From positions 1 through 40,787 of the forward strand of contig NZ_CALFLA010000075.1 in NCBI RefSeq assembly GCF_937880195.1: DNA of 40,787 bases, in the 5' to 3' direction. The notes under the pieces were generated by a model. It was not told the DNA's origin. It saw only the letters and a list, made by a program, of their open reading frames with translations, and made no database searches. This document shows, piece after piece, positions 7,410 through 15,269 of this stretch. Each line of letters starts with the position of its first letter. Positions within the stretch are counted from its first letter, which is position 1. The position numbers and the translations under genes are program-made. The DNA comes from an uncultured Blautia sp. Lineage in GTDB: Bacteria > Bacillota > Clostridia > Lachnospirales > Lachnospiraceae.

Positions 7410-8138
7410 TTACACCTCTTCCTCGTGGACAATGCACTGATACTCTCCACGGCTCACAGCTTCCTTGATCTGAAGATACTCTTCTTCCTCCACCGGGACA
7501 AAACGAATATAATCTCCTGCTTCTACCAGGATCGGCGTCTCCCGGGAAGGATCATAGGTCTTCACCGGAGTCATTCCCATAAGCTGCCATCCTCCCGGCG
7601 AATCCAAAGGATAAATTCCTGTCTGGGAACCTCCGATTCCCACGCTTCCTGCCGGAATCCTGATTCTTGGATTTGCAAGACGGGGCGTATGAAGTCTCTC
7701 GTCCAGGCCTCCCAGGTAAGTAAATCCCGGAAGAAATCCCAGCATATAGATCAGATAATCTCTGGAAGAATGGATCTGGATAACCTCCTCCTGGCTAAGT
7801 CCTGCATGTTCTGCAATATTCTGAATGTCCGGCCCGTACTCTCCTCCATAGCATACCGGAATCTCAAAAATTCTTTTCCGGGTTTCCCCTGCTCTTGCAT
7901 CCACCCGGACAAGAGCCTGCATCCGTTCCCGGATCTCATCATAAGAAATGACGCGGGGATCATAATTAACGAGAAGAGAACAGAATGCCGGGATCATATC
8001 TACTACGCCTTCTATATGCTGTTCTTTCATAAGCTGGATAGTAGCGGAAATCTTTCTGTTGATCTCCGGGCTGATCTCCTTCCCGAATTCAATCAAAAGG
8101 GAGGAATCTCCTGCTGTTAAAATTCTGATATTCTGCAT
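7410..8138 (-). CDS. pxpB: 5-oxoprolinase subunit B (KipI)
   Basis: A 242-residue protein of the KipI / allophanate hydrolase subunit 1 family. It contains the family motifs GFLPGFTYLGGLDERL, RIRIPAGSVGIGGSQTG and YPLDSPGGWQLMG. It partners PxpC, with which it is translationally coupled (one base between genes). In Bacillus subtilis the homologue KipI was first described as an inhibitor of the sporulation kinase KinA, but the conserved role is in 5-oxoproline cleavage. In this operon the transporter gene lies directly upstream. Confidence 0.93.
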   Translation of the reverse strand: MQNIRILTAGDSSLLIEFGKEISPEINRKISATIQLMKEQHIEGVVDMIPAFCSLLVNYDPRVISYDEIRERMQALVRVDARAGETRKRIFEIPVCYGGEYGPDIQNIAEHAGLSQEEVIQIHSSRDYLIYMLGFLPGFTYLGGLDERLHTPRLANPRIRIPAGSVGIGGSQTGIYPLDSPGGWQLMGMTPVKTYDPSRETPILVEAGDYIRFVPVEEEEYLQIKEAVSRGEYQCIVHEEEV

Positions 8139-8218
8139 GTTTTTCTCCTAAAAAATATGAAATAACAGAAAAAGGTGCAATCCTTCTTTGATCACACCTT
8201 TCTCCCTCCTTACCATTC

Positions 8219-9421
8219 TCAGAAAAGACTTCCCAGATTTGAAACAAAGGTTGTAATTCCAAGATAAGCGGAAATAATAACTACAATAATTCCAAGTACA
8301 AAAAGCCATGTAGGATGATGATAATTTTCACCCATAATGGATTTCTTTCTTGATGCGATCAGACAGATTCCCAGAGTAATCGGAAGGATCAGTCCGTTCA
8401 GCGCTCCCGCTACAACAAGAAGGGTAGCAGGGCTTCCGAGAAGCAGCATAACCAGTGTGGAAACTGCAATGAATCCAATGATCACCCAGTTTTCGTTCTT
8501 CTCGATTGCCGGATGGAAGGTCTTCAAAAAAGATACGGATGTATAAGCCGCTCCAATAATGGATGTGATTGCCGCGCAAAGCAGAACAAGACCTGCAAAA
8601 CGGTATCCAAGCTGTCCCGCTCCCTGCTTAAAGGCATCTGCCGCTGGGTTTGCCGGATCAAGGGCTACGCCCTTAACAACAACGCCGAGAACAGCCAGAA
8701 ACAGGAAAATACGTACAACAGTGGCAATTCCGATTCCCATAACAGAGCTTTTGTTGATCTCTTTTAGGTTCTTCTCCCCAGTAATTCCCGCGTCGATCAG
8801 ACGATGGGCGCCTGCAAAGGTAATGTAACCTCCCACAGTTCCTCCCAGAAGGGTAATGATGGCCGGAACAAGAGCCTGCACTCCTGCGTCAGGAACAAAA
8901 GTATTCTTGATCGCAGTTCCCATCGGAGGCTTTACCATAATGATCACAACAAAAATAACTGCGATCATAATGGCTCCCAGAACCTTGGTAAGGGTATCCA
9001 TAACGCCTTTTGCATTTTTGGAAATAAAGACAAGAATCGCTGCCAGTCCGGCTAATACATAGCCAATTTCTGTAGGAATACCAAGCAGGGTATTAAAACC
9101 AAGAGCTCCTCCTCCTACGTTTCCAATGTTAAATACCAGACCTCCCAGGACAACCATAAAAGCAACCAGATATCCAAGTCCCGGCAGAACCTTGTTGGCC
9201 ACATCCTGTCCTCTCATACCTGTTACGCAAAGCACTCTCCAGATATTCATCTGGGCTACTGCGGACAGGAGAATGGAGATCAGGATTACAAAGCCAAAGC
9301 TTGCCTGAAAGTCGCTGGTGAATTTAGATGTCTGCGTCAAAAATCCCGGGCCGATAGCGGAAGTAGCCATCAGAAAGGCAGCTCCCAGAAGGGCGCCCCC
9401 GTTTTTCTTTTTGTCACTCAT
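8219..9421 (-). CDS. NRAMP-related membrane transporter of the pxp operon (YcsG-like)
   Basis: A 400-residue integral membrane protein with about eleven hydrophobic segments, related to the NRAMP/LeuT-fold family. First-helix region: ATSAIGPGFLTQTSKF. The canonical metal-binding motifs DPGN (helix 1) and MPH (helix 6) are absent; the corresponding stretches read QTSKF and SFLKTFHP. Bacillus subtilis has an NRAMP-like gene, ycsG, inside its ycsF-kipI-kipA cluster, so the link to 5-oxoproline genes recurs. Import of 5-oxoproline or a related amino acid is a reasonable inference; divalent metal transport is less likely without the motifs. It is the first gene of the operon, with AGGAGGAG before ATG 9421. 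Confidence 0.8.
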   Translation of the reverse strand: MSDKKKNGGALLGAAFLMATSAIGPGFLTQTSKFTSDFQASFGFVILISILLSAVAQMNIWRVLCVTGMRGQDVANKVLPGLGYLVAFMVVLGGLVFNIGNVGGGALGFNTLLGIPTEIGYVLAGLAAILVFISKNAKGVMDTLTKVLGAIMIAVIFVVIIMVKPPMGTAIKNTFVPDAGVQALVPAIITLLGGTVGGYITFAGAHRLIDAGITGEKNLKEINKSSVMGIGIATVVRIFLFLAVLGVVVKGVALDPANPAADAFKQGAGQLGYRFAGLVLLCAAITSIIGAAYTSVSFLKTFHPAIEKNENWVIIGFIAVSTLVMLLLGSPATLLVVAGALNGLILPITLGICLIASRKKSIMGENYHHPTWLFVLGIIVVIISAYLGITTFVSNLGSLF

Positions 9422-9526
9422 CTTCTCTCCTCCTTTTTATTTAATTTTTATTTTAGAATAAAGAGGAATCTCCCTCTTCAACTCCCTAATCCCAAAAACA
9501 GTTCAATAGCTTATCCTAGATATAGC

Positions 9527-9555
9527 AAAAGGCACTCTGCCTGCTGCAGAGTGCC
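9527..9555 (-). terminator. Terminator of glyA
   Basis: A perfect 10-bp stem, GGCACTCTGC (9531-9540) with GCAGAGTGCC (9546-9555), has a five-base loop. Read leftward it is followed by TTTT. It ends the glyA transcript and separates it from the pxp operon. Confidence 0.85.
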
Positions 9556-9615
9556 CTTGATCAAACTGCTTTTTTATTATAGCATAATCTGACAGTTCCA
9601 ACAAGAATTATTTCT

Positions 9616-10854
9616 TTATCCGATAAGAGGATATTTGTCTGTCAAAGTTTTTACAAGAGCCTTTGCCTGCGCTTTATTATCACTGTTTTTCAGCATCAGG
9701 ACAATGGCCTCTGCAATCACATCCATATCCTCCGGCTTCATTCCTCTGGAAGTTACTGCCGGTGTTCCCAGACGAACGCCGCTTGTTACAAAAGGAGACT
9801 GTGGATCATTGGGTATTGTATTCTTATTGCAGGTAATATTCACCTCATCCAGAAGATTCTCCATCTCCTTGCCTGTTACGCCAAGATTTTTAAGATCCAC
9901 CAGCATCAGATGATTGTCCGTACCGCCGGATACAATATCCACGCCTCTCTTCTGAAGGCCTTTGCAAAGGGCCTGTGCGTTTTCTACCACAAGGCGGGCA
10001 TATTCTTTAAATTCCGGCTGAAGGGCTTCTTTAAAGCAGACTGCCTTGGCTGCGATCACATGCATCAAAGGACCGCCCTGGATTCCCGGGAATACAGCCT
10101 TATTAAAGTTAAATTTCTTTGCATTTTCGCTGCTGCTTAAAATAAGTCCGCCTCTTGGTCCTCTGAGGGTCTTATGGGTAGTTGTTGTCACCACATCCGC
10201 ATAAGGAACAGGGCTTGGATGTTCTCCCGCTGCAACAAGACCTGCTATATGAGCCATATCTACCATCAGATATGCGCCTGCCTCGTCTGCAATCTCACGG
10301 AATTTCTTAAAGTCAATGGTTCTTGCATAGGCGCTGGCTCCTGCCACGATCAGCTTTGGTTTACATTCAAGGGCGATCTTACGGATTTCATCATAATCAA
10401 GAACTCCGTGGTCGTTTACCCCATAGGAAACAGCGTTAAAGTACATTCCTGACATATTTGCCGGGCTTCCATGAGTCAGATGACCTCCATGGGCCAGATT
10501 CATTCCAAGAACAGTGTCTCCCGGCTTCAGCATGGCAAAAAATACTGCCATATTCGCCTGTGCTCCAGAATGTGGCTGCACGTTTACATACTCGCATCCA
10601 AAAAGCTCCTTTGCCCTTTCAATAGCCAGCTTCTCTACCTCATCCACACAAGCGCAGCCGCCATAAAATCTTTTGCCCGGATATCCTTCTGCATATTTAT
10701 TTGTCAGGGGGCTTCCCATAGAAGCCATTACAGCCTTGCTTACCCAGTTCTCTGAAGCGATCAGCTCAATATGAGAATTCTGGCGTTCTACTTCCTCCTG
10801 TATAAGCTGCGCGATCTCCTGATCCACTTTTTCAATTTCATCTAATGAATACAT
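9616..10854 (-). CDS. glyA: Serine hydroxymethyltransferase
   Basis: A 412-residue PLP enzyme that interconverts serine and glycine with tetrahydrofolate, feeding one-carbon units as methylene-THF. Clear markers are [10 protein letters not shown] (residues 29-38), [16 protein letters not shown], the PLP-lysine region [14 protein letters not shown] (K228) and [13 protein letters not shown]. The length is standard. The gene has its own consensus promoter and terminator, so it is monocistronic. No glycine riboswitch-like element is visible in the short leader. It links to the corrinoid/THF methyltransferase at 24697 through folate chemistry, but the two are not adjacent. Confidence 0.97.
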   Translation of the reverse strand: MYSLDEIEKVDQEIAQLIQEEVERQNSHIELIASENWVSKAVMASMGSPLTNKYAEGYPGKRFYGGCACVDEVEKLAIERAKELFGCEYVNVQPHSGAQANMAVFFAMLKPGDTVLGMNLAHGGHLTHGSPANMSGMYFNAVSYGVNDHGVLDYDEIRKIALECKPKLIVAGASAYARTIDFKKFREIADEAGAYLMVDMAHIAGLVAAGEHPSPVPYADVVTTTTHKTLRGPRGGLILSSSENAKKFNFNKAVFPGIQGGPLMHVIAAKAVCFKEALQPEFKEYARLVVENAQALCKGLQKRGVDIVSGGTDNHLMLVDLKNLGVTGKEMENLLDEVNITCNKNTIPNDPQSPFVTSGVRLGTPAVTSRGMKPEDMDVIAEAIVLMLKNSDNKAQAKALVKTLTDKYPLIG

Positions 10855-10907
10855 GATTCATCCTCCTCTGATCCTGTTTTTCCTTCTACTAAAACAACTT
10901 ACTGAAA

Positions 10908-10936
10908 ATTATACCTGAACAGCTGGTTTGTGTCAA
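10908..10936 (-). promoter_or_regulatory. Promoter of glyA
   Basis: On the minus strand TTGACA (10936-10931) and TATAAT (10913-10908) are spaced by 17 bases, a perfect sigma-A consensus, about 50 bases before the glyA start. Confidence 0.85.
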
Positions 10937-11003
10937 TCCCAAAAAGACATTTGTCCGCACAACAAAGATTTTTGTGGTTTTTCTTAATTTTATTAAAATT
11001 TTT

Positions 11004-11032
11004 TTGACTAATTGTGATATAGTTTCTATAAT
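11004..11032 (+). promoter_or_regulatory. Promoter of the iron alcohol dehydrogenase
   Basis: TTGACT (11004-11009) and TATAAT (11027-11032) are separated by 17 bases. The ribosome site AAGGAG and ATG 11066 follow. It diverges from the glyA promoter about 70 bases away. Confidence 0.8.
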
Positions 11033-11065
11033 GAAAAGGAGTATACAAAAAAGGAGTAATTCGCT

Positions 11066-12250
11066 ATGAGAGGCTTTGAATATTACACCCCTACAAGGGT
11101 GATCTTTGGAAAGGATACCCATCTTCAGGCTGGCTCTCTTTTAAAGGAGTACGGCTGCAAAAAGGCTCTGATCCATTATGGAGGCAGCAGCGCCGCAGCA
11201 TCAGGACTTCTGGATGAAATAAAAGCCAGCCTTCGTGAGGCAGGCATAGAATATGTGTCTCTGGGAGGCGTTGTTCCCAATCCCCGTTTAAGCAAAGTAC
11301 GTGAAGGAATCCGGCTCTGCCAGAAAGAAAACATAGATTTTATTCTGGCTGTAGGCGGAGGAAGCGTTATTGATTCCTCCAAGGCCATTGGCTACGGCGT
11401 AGCCAATCCCTGGACAGATGTTTGGAATTTCTTCCTGAAAACAGAAGTTCCCACTGACTGCCTTCCAATCGCAGCCATTCCTACCATTGCAGCCTCAGGC
11501 AGTGAAATGAGCAGCTCCTGCGTTATTACAAACGAGGACGGCTGGCTGAAGCGCGGAAGCGCCAGAAGCGATCTGTGCCGTCCAAAATTTGCCCTTCTAA
11601 ACCCAAGACTTACTTATACTCTTCCTCAGTATCAGACAGAAAGCGGCTGCGTCGATATCCTCATGCATACTATGGAACGTTATTTTGTTAATCTGGAGAC
11701 AATGGAAGTAACGGACAGCATCAGCGAATCTCTGATGCAGACTGTAATTTATAACGCAAGAATCCTTATGAAGGAGCCTGGCAATTATAATGCCCGGGCT
11801 GAGATCATGTGGGCAGGAAGCCTTTCTCATAACGGACTTACCGGATGCGGCACAGGCGGAGGCGACTGGGCCTGCCACCAGCTGGAGCATGAGCTTGGCG
11901 GTCTTTACGATGTGGCTCACGGAGCCGGTCTTTCAGCCATCTGGGGAAGCTGGGCAAGATACGTATATCTGGAAAACCCGGAACGCTTTGCACAGTTTGC
12001 CACTAATGTTTTTGACATTCCCTGCTTTTCTGATTTTGAAAAAACAGCCCTTGCAGGAATCGAGGCCATGGAGGACTTTTTCCGCTCCATAAAAATGCCT
12101 ACAAGTCTTCATGAGCTTGGTCTTGACCTTGACGAAAAACAGATCCATGATCTTGCCTTCCGCTGCAGCTTTGAAGACACAAGGACTATCGGCGTATTTA
12201 AGCAGCTGAATATGAAAGACATGGAAAAGATTTATCTTATGGCGCGTTAA
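11066..12250 (+). CDS. Iron-containing alcohol dehydrogenase (BdhA/YugJ-like)
   Basis: A 394-residue group III alcohol dehydrogenase. The NAD(P)-binding GGGS lies at residues 97-100. The metal ligands fit the family pattern D197, H201, H271 and H285 (segments CVDILMHTMERYF, CHQLEHELGG and DVAHGAGLS). Overall it resembles NADH-dependent butanol dehydrogenases such as BdhA and YugJ. It probably reduces aldehydes to alcohols in fermentation; the true substrate cannot be read from sequence. It is a single-gene unit with a strong promoter and a strong terminator, divergent from glyA. Confidence 0.9.
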   Translation: MRGFEYYTPTRVIFGKDTHLQAGSLLKEYGCKKALIHYGGSSAAASGLLDEIKASLREAGIEYVSLGGVVPNPRLSKVREGIRLCQKENIDFILAVGGGSVIDSSKAIGYGVANPWTDVWNFFLKTEVPTDCLPIAAIPTIAASGSEMSSSCVITNEDGWLKRGSARSDLCRPKFALLNPRLTYTLPQYQTESGCVDILMHTMERYFVNLETMEVTDSISESLMQTVIYNARILMKEPGNYNARAEIMWAGSLSHNGLTGCGTGGGDWACHQLEHELGGLYDVAHGAGLSAIWGSWARYVYLENPERFAQFATNVFDIPCFSDFEKTALAGIEAMEDFFRSIKMPTSLHELGLDLDEKQIHDLAFRCSFEDTRTIGVFKQLNMKDMEKIYLMAR

Positions 12251-12267
12251 AACAGATCTTACCAAGA

Positions 12268-12315
12268 CAAAAGGCAGCATTCCCCCGGAAATCCCGGGGG
12301 CTGCTGCCTTTTATT
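12268..12315. terminator. Bidirectional terminator
   Basis: A very stable hairpin: AAAGGCAGCA pairs with TGCTGCCTTT, with an inner CCCCCGG/CCGGGGG stem and a four-base loop. It is flanked by A-runs and T-runs on both sides, so it can end the dehydrogenase transcript and the NifX/MinD operon. Confidence 0.9.
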
Positions 12316-12344
12316 ATATGTACTGTTTTTATCTTTTGCAGTCT

Positions 12345-12701
12345 TTATTCACCGCACTCATGAGCATGCTCATGTTCATGGCAGATAGAACCTGTGGAGA
12401 TCAGTTCCCCTTTCAGATAAGCCTCTACAGCCGCTTCTGCGTCTCCCTGTGCTCCTACGATCACTTCTACGCCGCGCTCATTAAAGATATCTACTGCTCC
12501 GCCGCCCATTCCGCCGGAAATGATCACTTCTGCGCCGTGGTCTGCCAGAAAGTTCGGAAGGAATCCCGGACGATGGCCTGGGTTCGGCACACTGTTCTGT
12601 GCTGTGATCTTTCCATCTTCTGTATCAAAGAAAATAAAATTCTCACAATGACCAAAATGACCTGCAACTTCTTTTCCCATAGCAGCAACTACAATTTTCA
12701 T
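12345..12701 (-). CDS. NifX/NifB-like cofactor-binding protein with His-rich tail
   Basis: A 118-residue protein of the dinitrogenase iron-molybdenum cofactor biosynthesis (Nif3/NifX/NifB C-terminal) fold: MKIVVAAMGKEVAGHFGHCENFIFFD at the start, SGGMGGGAVDIF in the middle. The tail HEHEHAHECGE is rich in metal ligands. Relatives in anaerobes bind metal-sulfur clusters; the Desulfovibrio orange protein, with a molybdenum-copper cluster, belongs to this group. No nitrogenase genes are present, so a role in nitrogen fixation is unlikely. It is the last gene of the operon with two MinD-type ATPases, 25 bases after the previous stop, with AAGGAG before its ATG. Confidence 0.85.
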   Translation of the reverse strand: MKIVVAAMGKEVAGHFGHCENFIFFDTEDGKITAQNSVPNPGHRPGFLPNFLADHGAEVIISGGMGGGAVDIFNERGVEVIVGAQGDAEAAVEAYLKGELISTGSICHEHEHAHECGE

Positions 12702-12725
12702 AACCTTTTCTCCTTTTTGTTAAAA

Positions 12726-13589
12726 TTATATTGTTAATTCGTTTCTCACATTTTGATAGATCTGCAATAATGCAGTACGGGCCTCACAGTCTGTTTCTGC
12801 AATACTTTTTCCAGCATTAACTGCCAGAGGCACAGCTTTGTCATAAGGGATCCTTCCCACAAAAGCAATCCCCTTCTCCCTGCACCAGGCTTCAATTTCC
12901 TGTGTTTTTTCCGGGCTTGTATTCCACTTGTTCACACACACAGCAATTTTCTGCTGAAATCCTTCTGCGGTTTCCACAAGACGATTAAGGTCGCTTTTGC
13001 CGGAAACAGAAGGCTCTGCAACAATAAGGATCATATCCATGCCGCTCATAGATGCAATGACCGGACACCCGATACCCGGAGATCCGTCTACAACAGCAAG
13101 CTCTGTATCAGGAGCTTCCTTCAGCATAGCCAGCTTCACAGCCGTTACAAGTTTCCCGGAATTGCCTCTTCCCATTTTAAGTTTGGCTGTGGAAAAAACC
13201 CGGTCTCCTTTATAAAGAGTAAGGCTTCCTGCCACATCCTCCTCCATAGTAACGGCATTGACCGGACAGACATATGCACAGACGCCGCAGCCCTCACAGG
13301 CATATTCTTCTGTCTGATATATGTTCCCTTTTCTTGTAACCGCCTGGAATCTGCAGCGCCGAGCGCATTCTCCGCAGCCTGTACACTTTTGAGGATCGAT
13401 CCTCGCCTTTTCTGATCCGATAAAATCTGAATGTTCTGGTTCTGTTTCCATTCTTGTTACCAGGTGAAGATTAGGCGCGTCCACATCGCAGTCGGCAATG
13501 GCTTTTGATCTGGAAAACCAGATCAGGGATGAAGACACGGTTGTTTTTCCCGTTCCTCCCTTTCCGCTTAACACAAGCAGCTTTTTCAT
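12726..13589 (-). CDS. MinD/Mrp-type ATPase with inserted 2[4Fe-4S] ferredoxin domain (second copy)
   Basis: A 287-residue P-loop ATPase. The deviant Walker A KGGTGKTT is at residues 10-17. Two four-cysteine cluster motifs are inserted at about 69-79 (CTGCGECARRC) and 98-108 (CEGCGVCAYVC). The later VDGSPGIGCPVI is the Walker B region. This architecture (MinD_MTH1175-type) occurs in archaea and anaerobes beside NifX-like proteins, and corresponds to the ORP-associated ATPases of Desulfovibrio. A role in loading or moving a metal cluster, or in redox-coupled partitioning, is inferred. It overlaps the preceding paralogue by four bases (ATGA), implying coupling. Confidence 0.88.
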   Translation of the reverse strand: MKKLLVLSGKGGTGKTTVSSSLIWFSRSKAIADCDVDAPNLHLVTRMETEPEHSDFIGSEKARIDPQKCTGCGECARRCRFQAVTRKGNIYQTEEYACEGCGVCAYVCPVNAVTMEEDVAGSLTLYKGDRVFSTAKLKMGRGNSGKLVTAVKLAMLKEAPDTELAVVDGSPGIGCPVIASMSGMDMILIVAEPSVSGKSDLNRLVETAEGFQQKIAVCVNKWNTSPEKTQEIEAWCREKGIAFVGRIPYDKAVPLAVNAGKSIAETDCEARTALLQIYQNVRNELTI

Positions 13590-14422
13590 AAAACGCCACC
13601 TCCTATACGGTCTGATAGTTTCTTAAATTCATCCATATACTGAGGCAGTTCTTCCACAAGCAGTTTTCCCTTTGATACAGTTTTGGCAATTTCCTCCCTG
13701 TAGGGAATACGCAGCAGCACCGGAAGATCTTTCTGTCTGCAGTATTCCTCCAAAGGCTCATATCTTTCTTCTTCCTTATTAATTATTACGCCGCAGGGCT
13801 TATGAAGAAGAGAAGCAAGCTCATGTACCATGCAGAAATTATGAAAGCCAAAAGCCGTAGGCTCCGCCACCAGAAGGCAGTAATCTGCTTCTTTTATACT
13901 TTCGACTACAGGACAGGCGCTTCCCGGAGGACAGTCTATGATCACGTTTGCGCCTGCCTCCGATCCCTTTTTAAGGGCTGACGAAATCACCGGAACACCA
14001 GAAGCCTCGCCGGGATCCAGTACGCCTGTGATCACCTGAATATCTCCTCTTTTTCCTGTTTCCAGCCTGCCTATGGTTCTTCCCTTTTCCGTTACCGCCT
14101 GAGCCGGACACACAAGGGAACAGCCTCCGCAGGAATGGCAGACTTCGGAAAATACCTTTGGTCTGTTCTTAATATAAACCAGGGCATGAAACCTGCAAAA
14201 ATCCACACATCTGCGGCATCCGGTACATTTCTCCGAATCAAATTCAGGAAGTCCTGTAGTTACTTCCGTTTCTGTCACCTCTTCCGGATTTAAAAACAGA
14301 CGGCCGTTTGGCTCCTCTACGTCGCAGTCAACATATACTCCATTTCCTATGGCCGCTGCAAGATTTACTGCGGTCAGCGTCTTTCCCGCTCCGCCTTTAC
14401 CGCTTAAAACAGCAATTTTCAT
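13586..14422 (-). CDS. MinD/Mrp-type ATPase with inserted 2[4Fe-4S] ferredoxin domain (first copy)
   Basis: A 278-residue paralogue of the next gene. KGGAGKT lies at residues 9-15; cysteine motifs lie at 66-76 (CTGCRRCVDFC) and 95-105 (CHSCGGCSLVC); the Walker B region reads VIIDCPPGSACPV. Pairs of such ATPases with ferredoxin inserts are a constant feature of these clusters and may form a heterodimer (inference). It overlaps the upstream NifX-like gene by four bases and the downstream paralogue by four bases, so the three are tightly coupled. Both copies keep all eight cluster cysteines and the second lysine of the P-loop, so both should be active. Confidence 0.88.
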   Translation of the reverse strand: MKIAVLSGKGGAGKTLTAVNLAAAIGNGVYVDCDVEEPNGRLFLNPEEVTETEVTTGLPEFDSEKCTGCRRCVDFCRFHALVYIKNRPKVFSEVCHSCGGCSLVCPAQAVTEKGRTIGRLETGKRGDIQVITGVLDPGEASGVPVISSALKKGSEAGANVIIDCPPGSACPVVESIKEADYCLLVAEPTAFGFHNFCMVHELASLLHKPCGVIINKEEERYEPLEEYCRQKDLPVLLRIPYREEIAKTVSKGKLLVEELPQYMDEFKKLSDRIGGGVL

Positions 14423-14775
14423 CGTATTCCCTGATAGCCTCCGTGAAAATGATCTAAAACAGGAAGTTTTCCTTCTTTAAAAGCAGCGATATTCTGGGAA
14501 ACATCCATTCCCTCAGACTTATAAATAGGAATCTCAGCAGCCTGAAGCACCTCTGCAGAATTTTTTCCGCATCTTGGCGTAATCAGCGCCTCCCCATTAC
14601 AGTCCAGAACAAACTGTGCTGCCTTAAGACCAGCCCCGCCTTCTGCCTGGGCTGCCGGGTTGTCCAGAATCTCTGTCCTGCCTGTTTCTGTGTCATGTAC
14701 GGCAAAATATGGCGCCCGGCCAAAAGTTGCACATATAGTATCTTTTTCTTCATCTACCGGCATGATTATTTTCAT
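14419..14775 (-). CDS. NifX/NifB-like cofactor-binding protein (first copy)
   Basis: A 118-residue protein with the same fold as the one at 12345-12701: MKIIMPVDEEKDTICATFGRAPYFAVHD at the start and ALITPRCGKNSAEVLQAAEI in the middle. It lacks the His-rich tail, and its GGMGGGA loop is replaced by TPRCGKNSA, so the two copies have diverged and may bind different ligands. It has AGGAGG upstream of ATG 14775 and overlaps the first MinD ATPase by four bases. It follows the UPF0251 gene by 17 bases. Confidence 0.82.
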   Translation of the reverse strand: MKIIMPVDEEKDTICATFGRAPYFAVHDTETGRTEILDNPAAQAEGGAGLKAAQFVLDCNGEALITPRCGKNSAEVLQAAEIPIYKSEGMDVSQNIAAFKEGKLPVLDHFHGGYQGIR

Positions 14776-14792
14776 TGGTTCATCCTCCTGTC

Positions 14793-15146
14793 TTACTCTC
14801 TTCTTTCAAAACGGCGTTTCTTACATCCGCCGCACCGGAAGTAATTGGCCCCCCCGTCGCAGATCTGATAGTTTCCGCCTTCGATCCGTATAGGAAGTCC
14901 GTCTACAATAGCTGTTGCAATCTTTTTTCTCGCACAGGTATAAATTTGCTGGACTGTGGTACGGGCTACCTGCATGTACTCTCCACATTCTTCCTGTGAA
15001 AATCCCTCCCTGTCTATCAAACGGATCGTTTCATATTCATCTACTGTGAGGATCACAGCCTCTGTATTTTCAATGGATTCTCCGGGTATAAAAGAAAGCG
15101 TTCCCGGAAGATGGCAGACCTTTCTGCACTTTGTAGGCCTTGGCAT
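14793..15146 (-). CDS. UPF0251 / DUF134 DNA-binding regulator
   Basis: A 117-residue protein of the UPF0251 family. It starts with MPRPTKCRKVCHLP and has a sigma-70 region-4-like helix-turn-helix around EGFSQEECGEYMQVARTTVQQIY. The C-terminal CDGG and CGGCKKRRF contribute probable metal-binding cysteines. ATG 15146 is chosen because AAGGAGGTG precedes it; the open frame starting at 15170 would cover that site. Members of this family recur beside NifX/MinD clusters. Here it is the first gene of the operon, and its promoter holds three copies of a palindrome, so autoregulation is likely, perhaps in response to a metal or cluster (inference). Confidence 0.85.
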   Translation of the reverse strand: MPRPTKCRKVCHLPGTLSFIPGESIENTEAVILTVDEYETIRLIDREGFSQEECGEYMQVARTTVQQIYTCARKKIATAIVDGLPIRIEGGNYQICDGGANYFRCGGCKKRRFERRE

Positions 15147-15165
15147 ATCCCCACCTCCTTTTTCC

Positions 15166-15234
15166 GACATATGTCATTTAATCTTATTATAAACCAAAAA
15201 TGGCATATGTCAATAATATTTTTGACATATGCCA
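15166..15234 (-). promoter_or_regulatory. Promoter and palindromic operators of the NifX/MinD operon
   Basis: Read leftward, TTGACA (15213-15208) and TATAAT (15191-15186) are separated by 16 bases. Three copies of TGRCATATGYCA surround them: 15223-15234 upstream, 15201-15212 over the -35, and 15166-15175 (GACATATGTC) between the -10 and the ribosome site. The first two together form a perfect 12-bp inverted repeat with a 10-base spacer. Confidence 0.8.
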
Positions 15235-15269
15235 TAAATAAATATCAGTATGAATAGGATTCTTTTGTA

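Noticed and set aside
10855..10905. Glycine riboswitch upstream of glyA
   Set aside because: The leader between the consensus promoter and the start is only about 50 bases, too short for the aptamer.
12345..15146. Nitrogen-fixation cluster, suggested by NifX/NifB-like proteins
   Set aside because: No nifH, nifD, nifK or radical-SAM NifB is present, and the pairing with MinD-ferredoxin ATPases fits the ORP-like clusters of non-fixing anaerobes.
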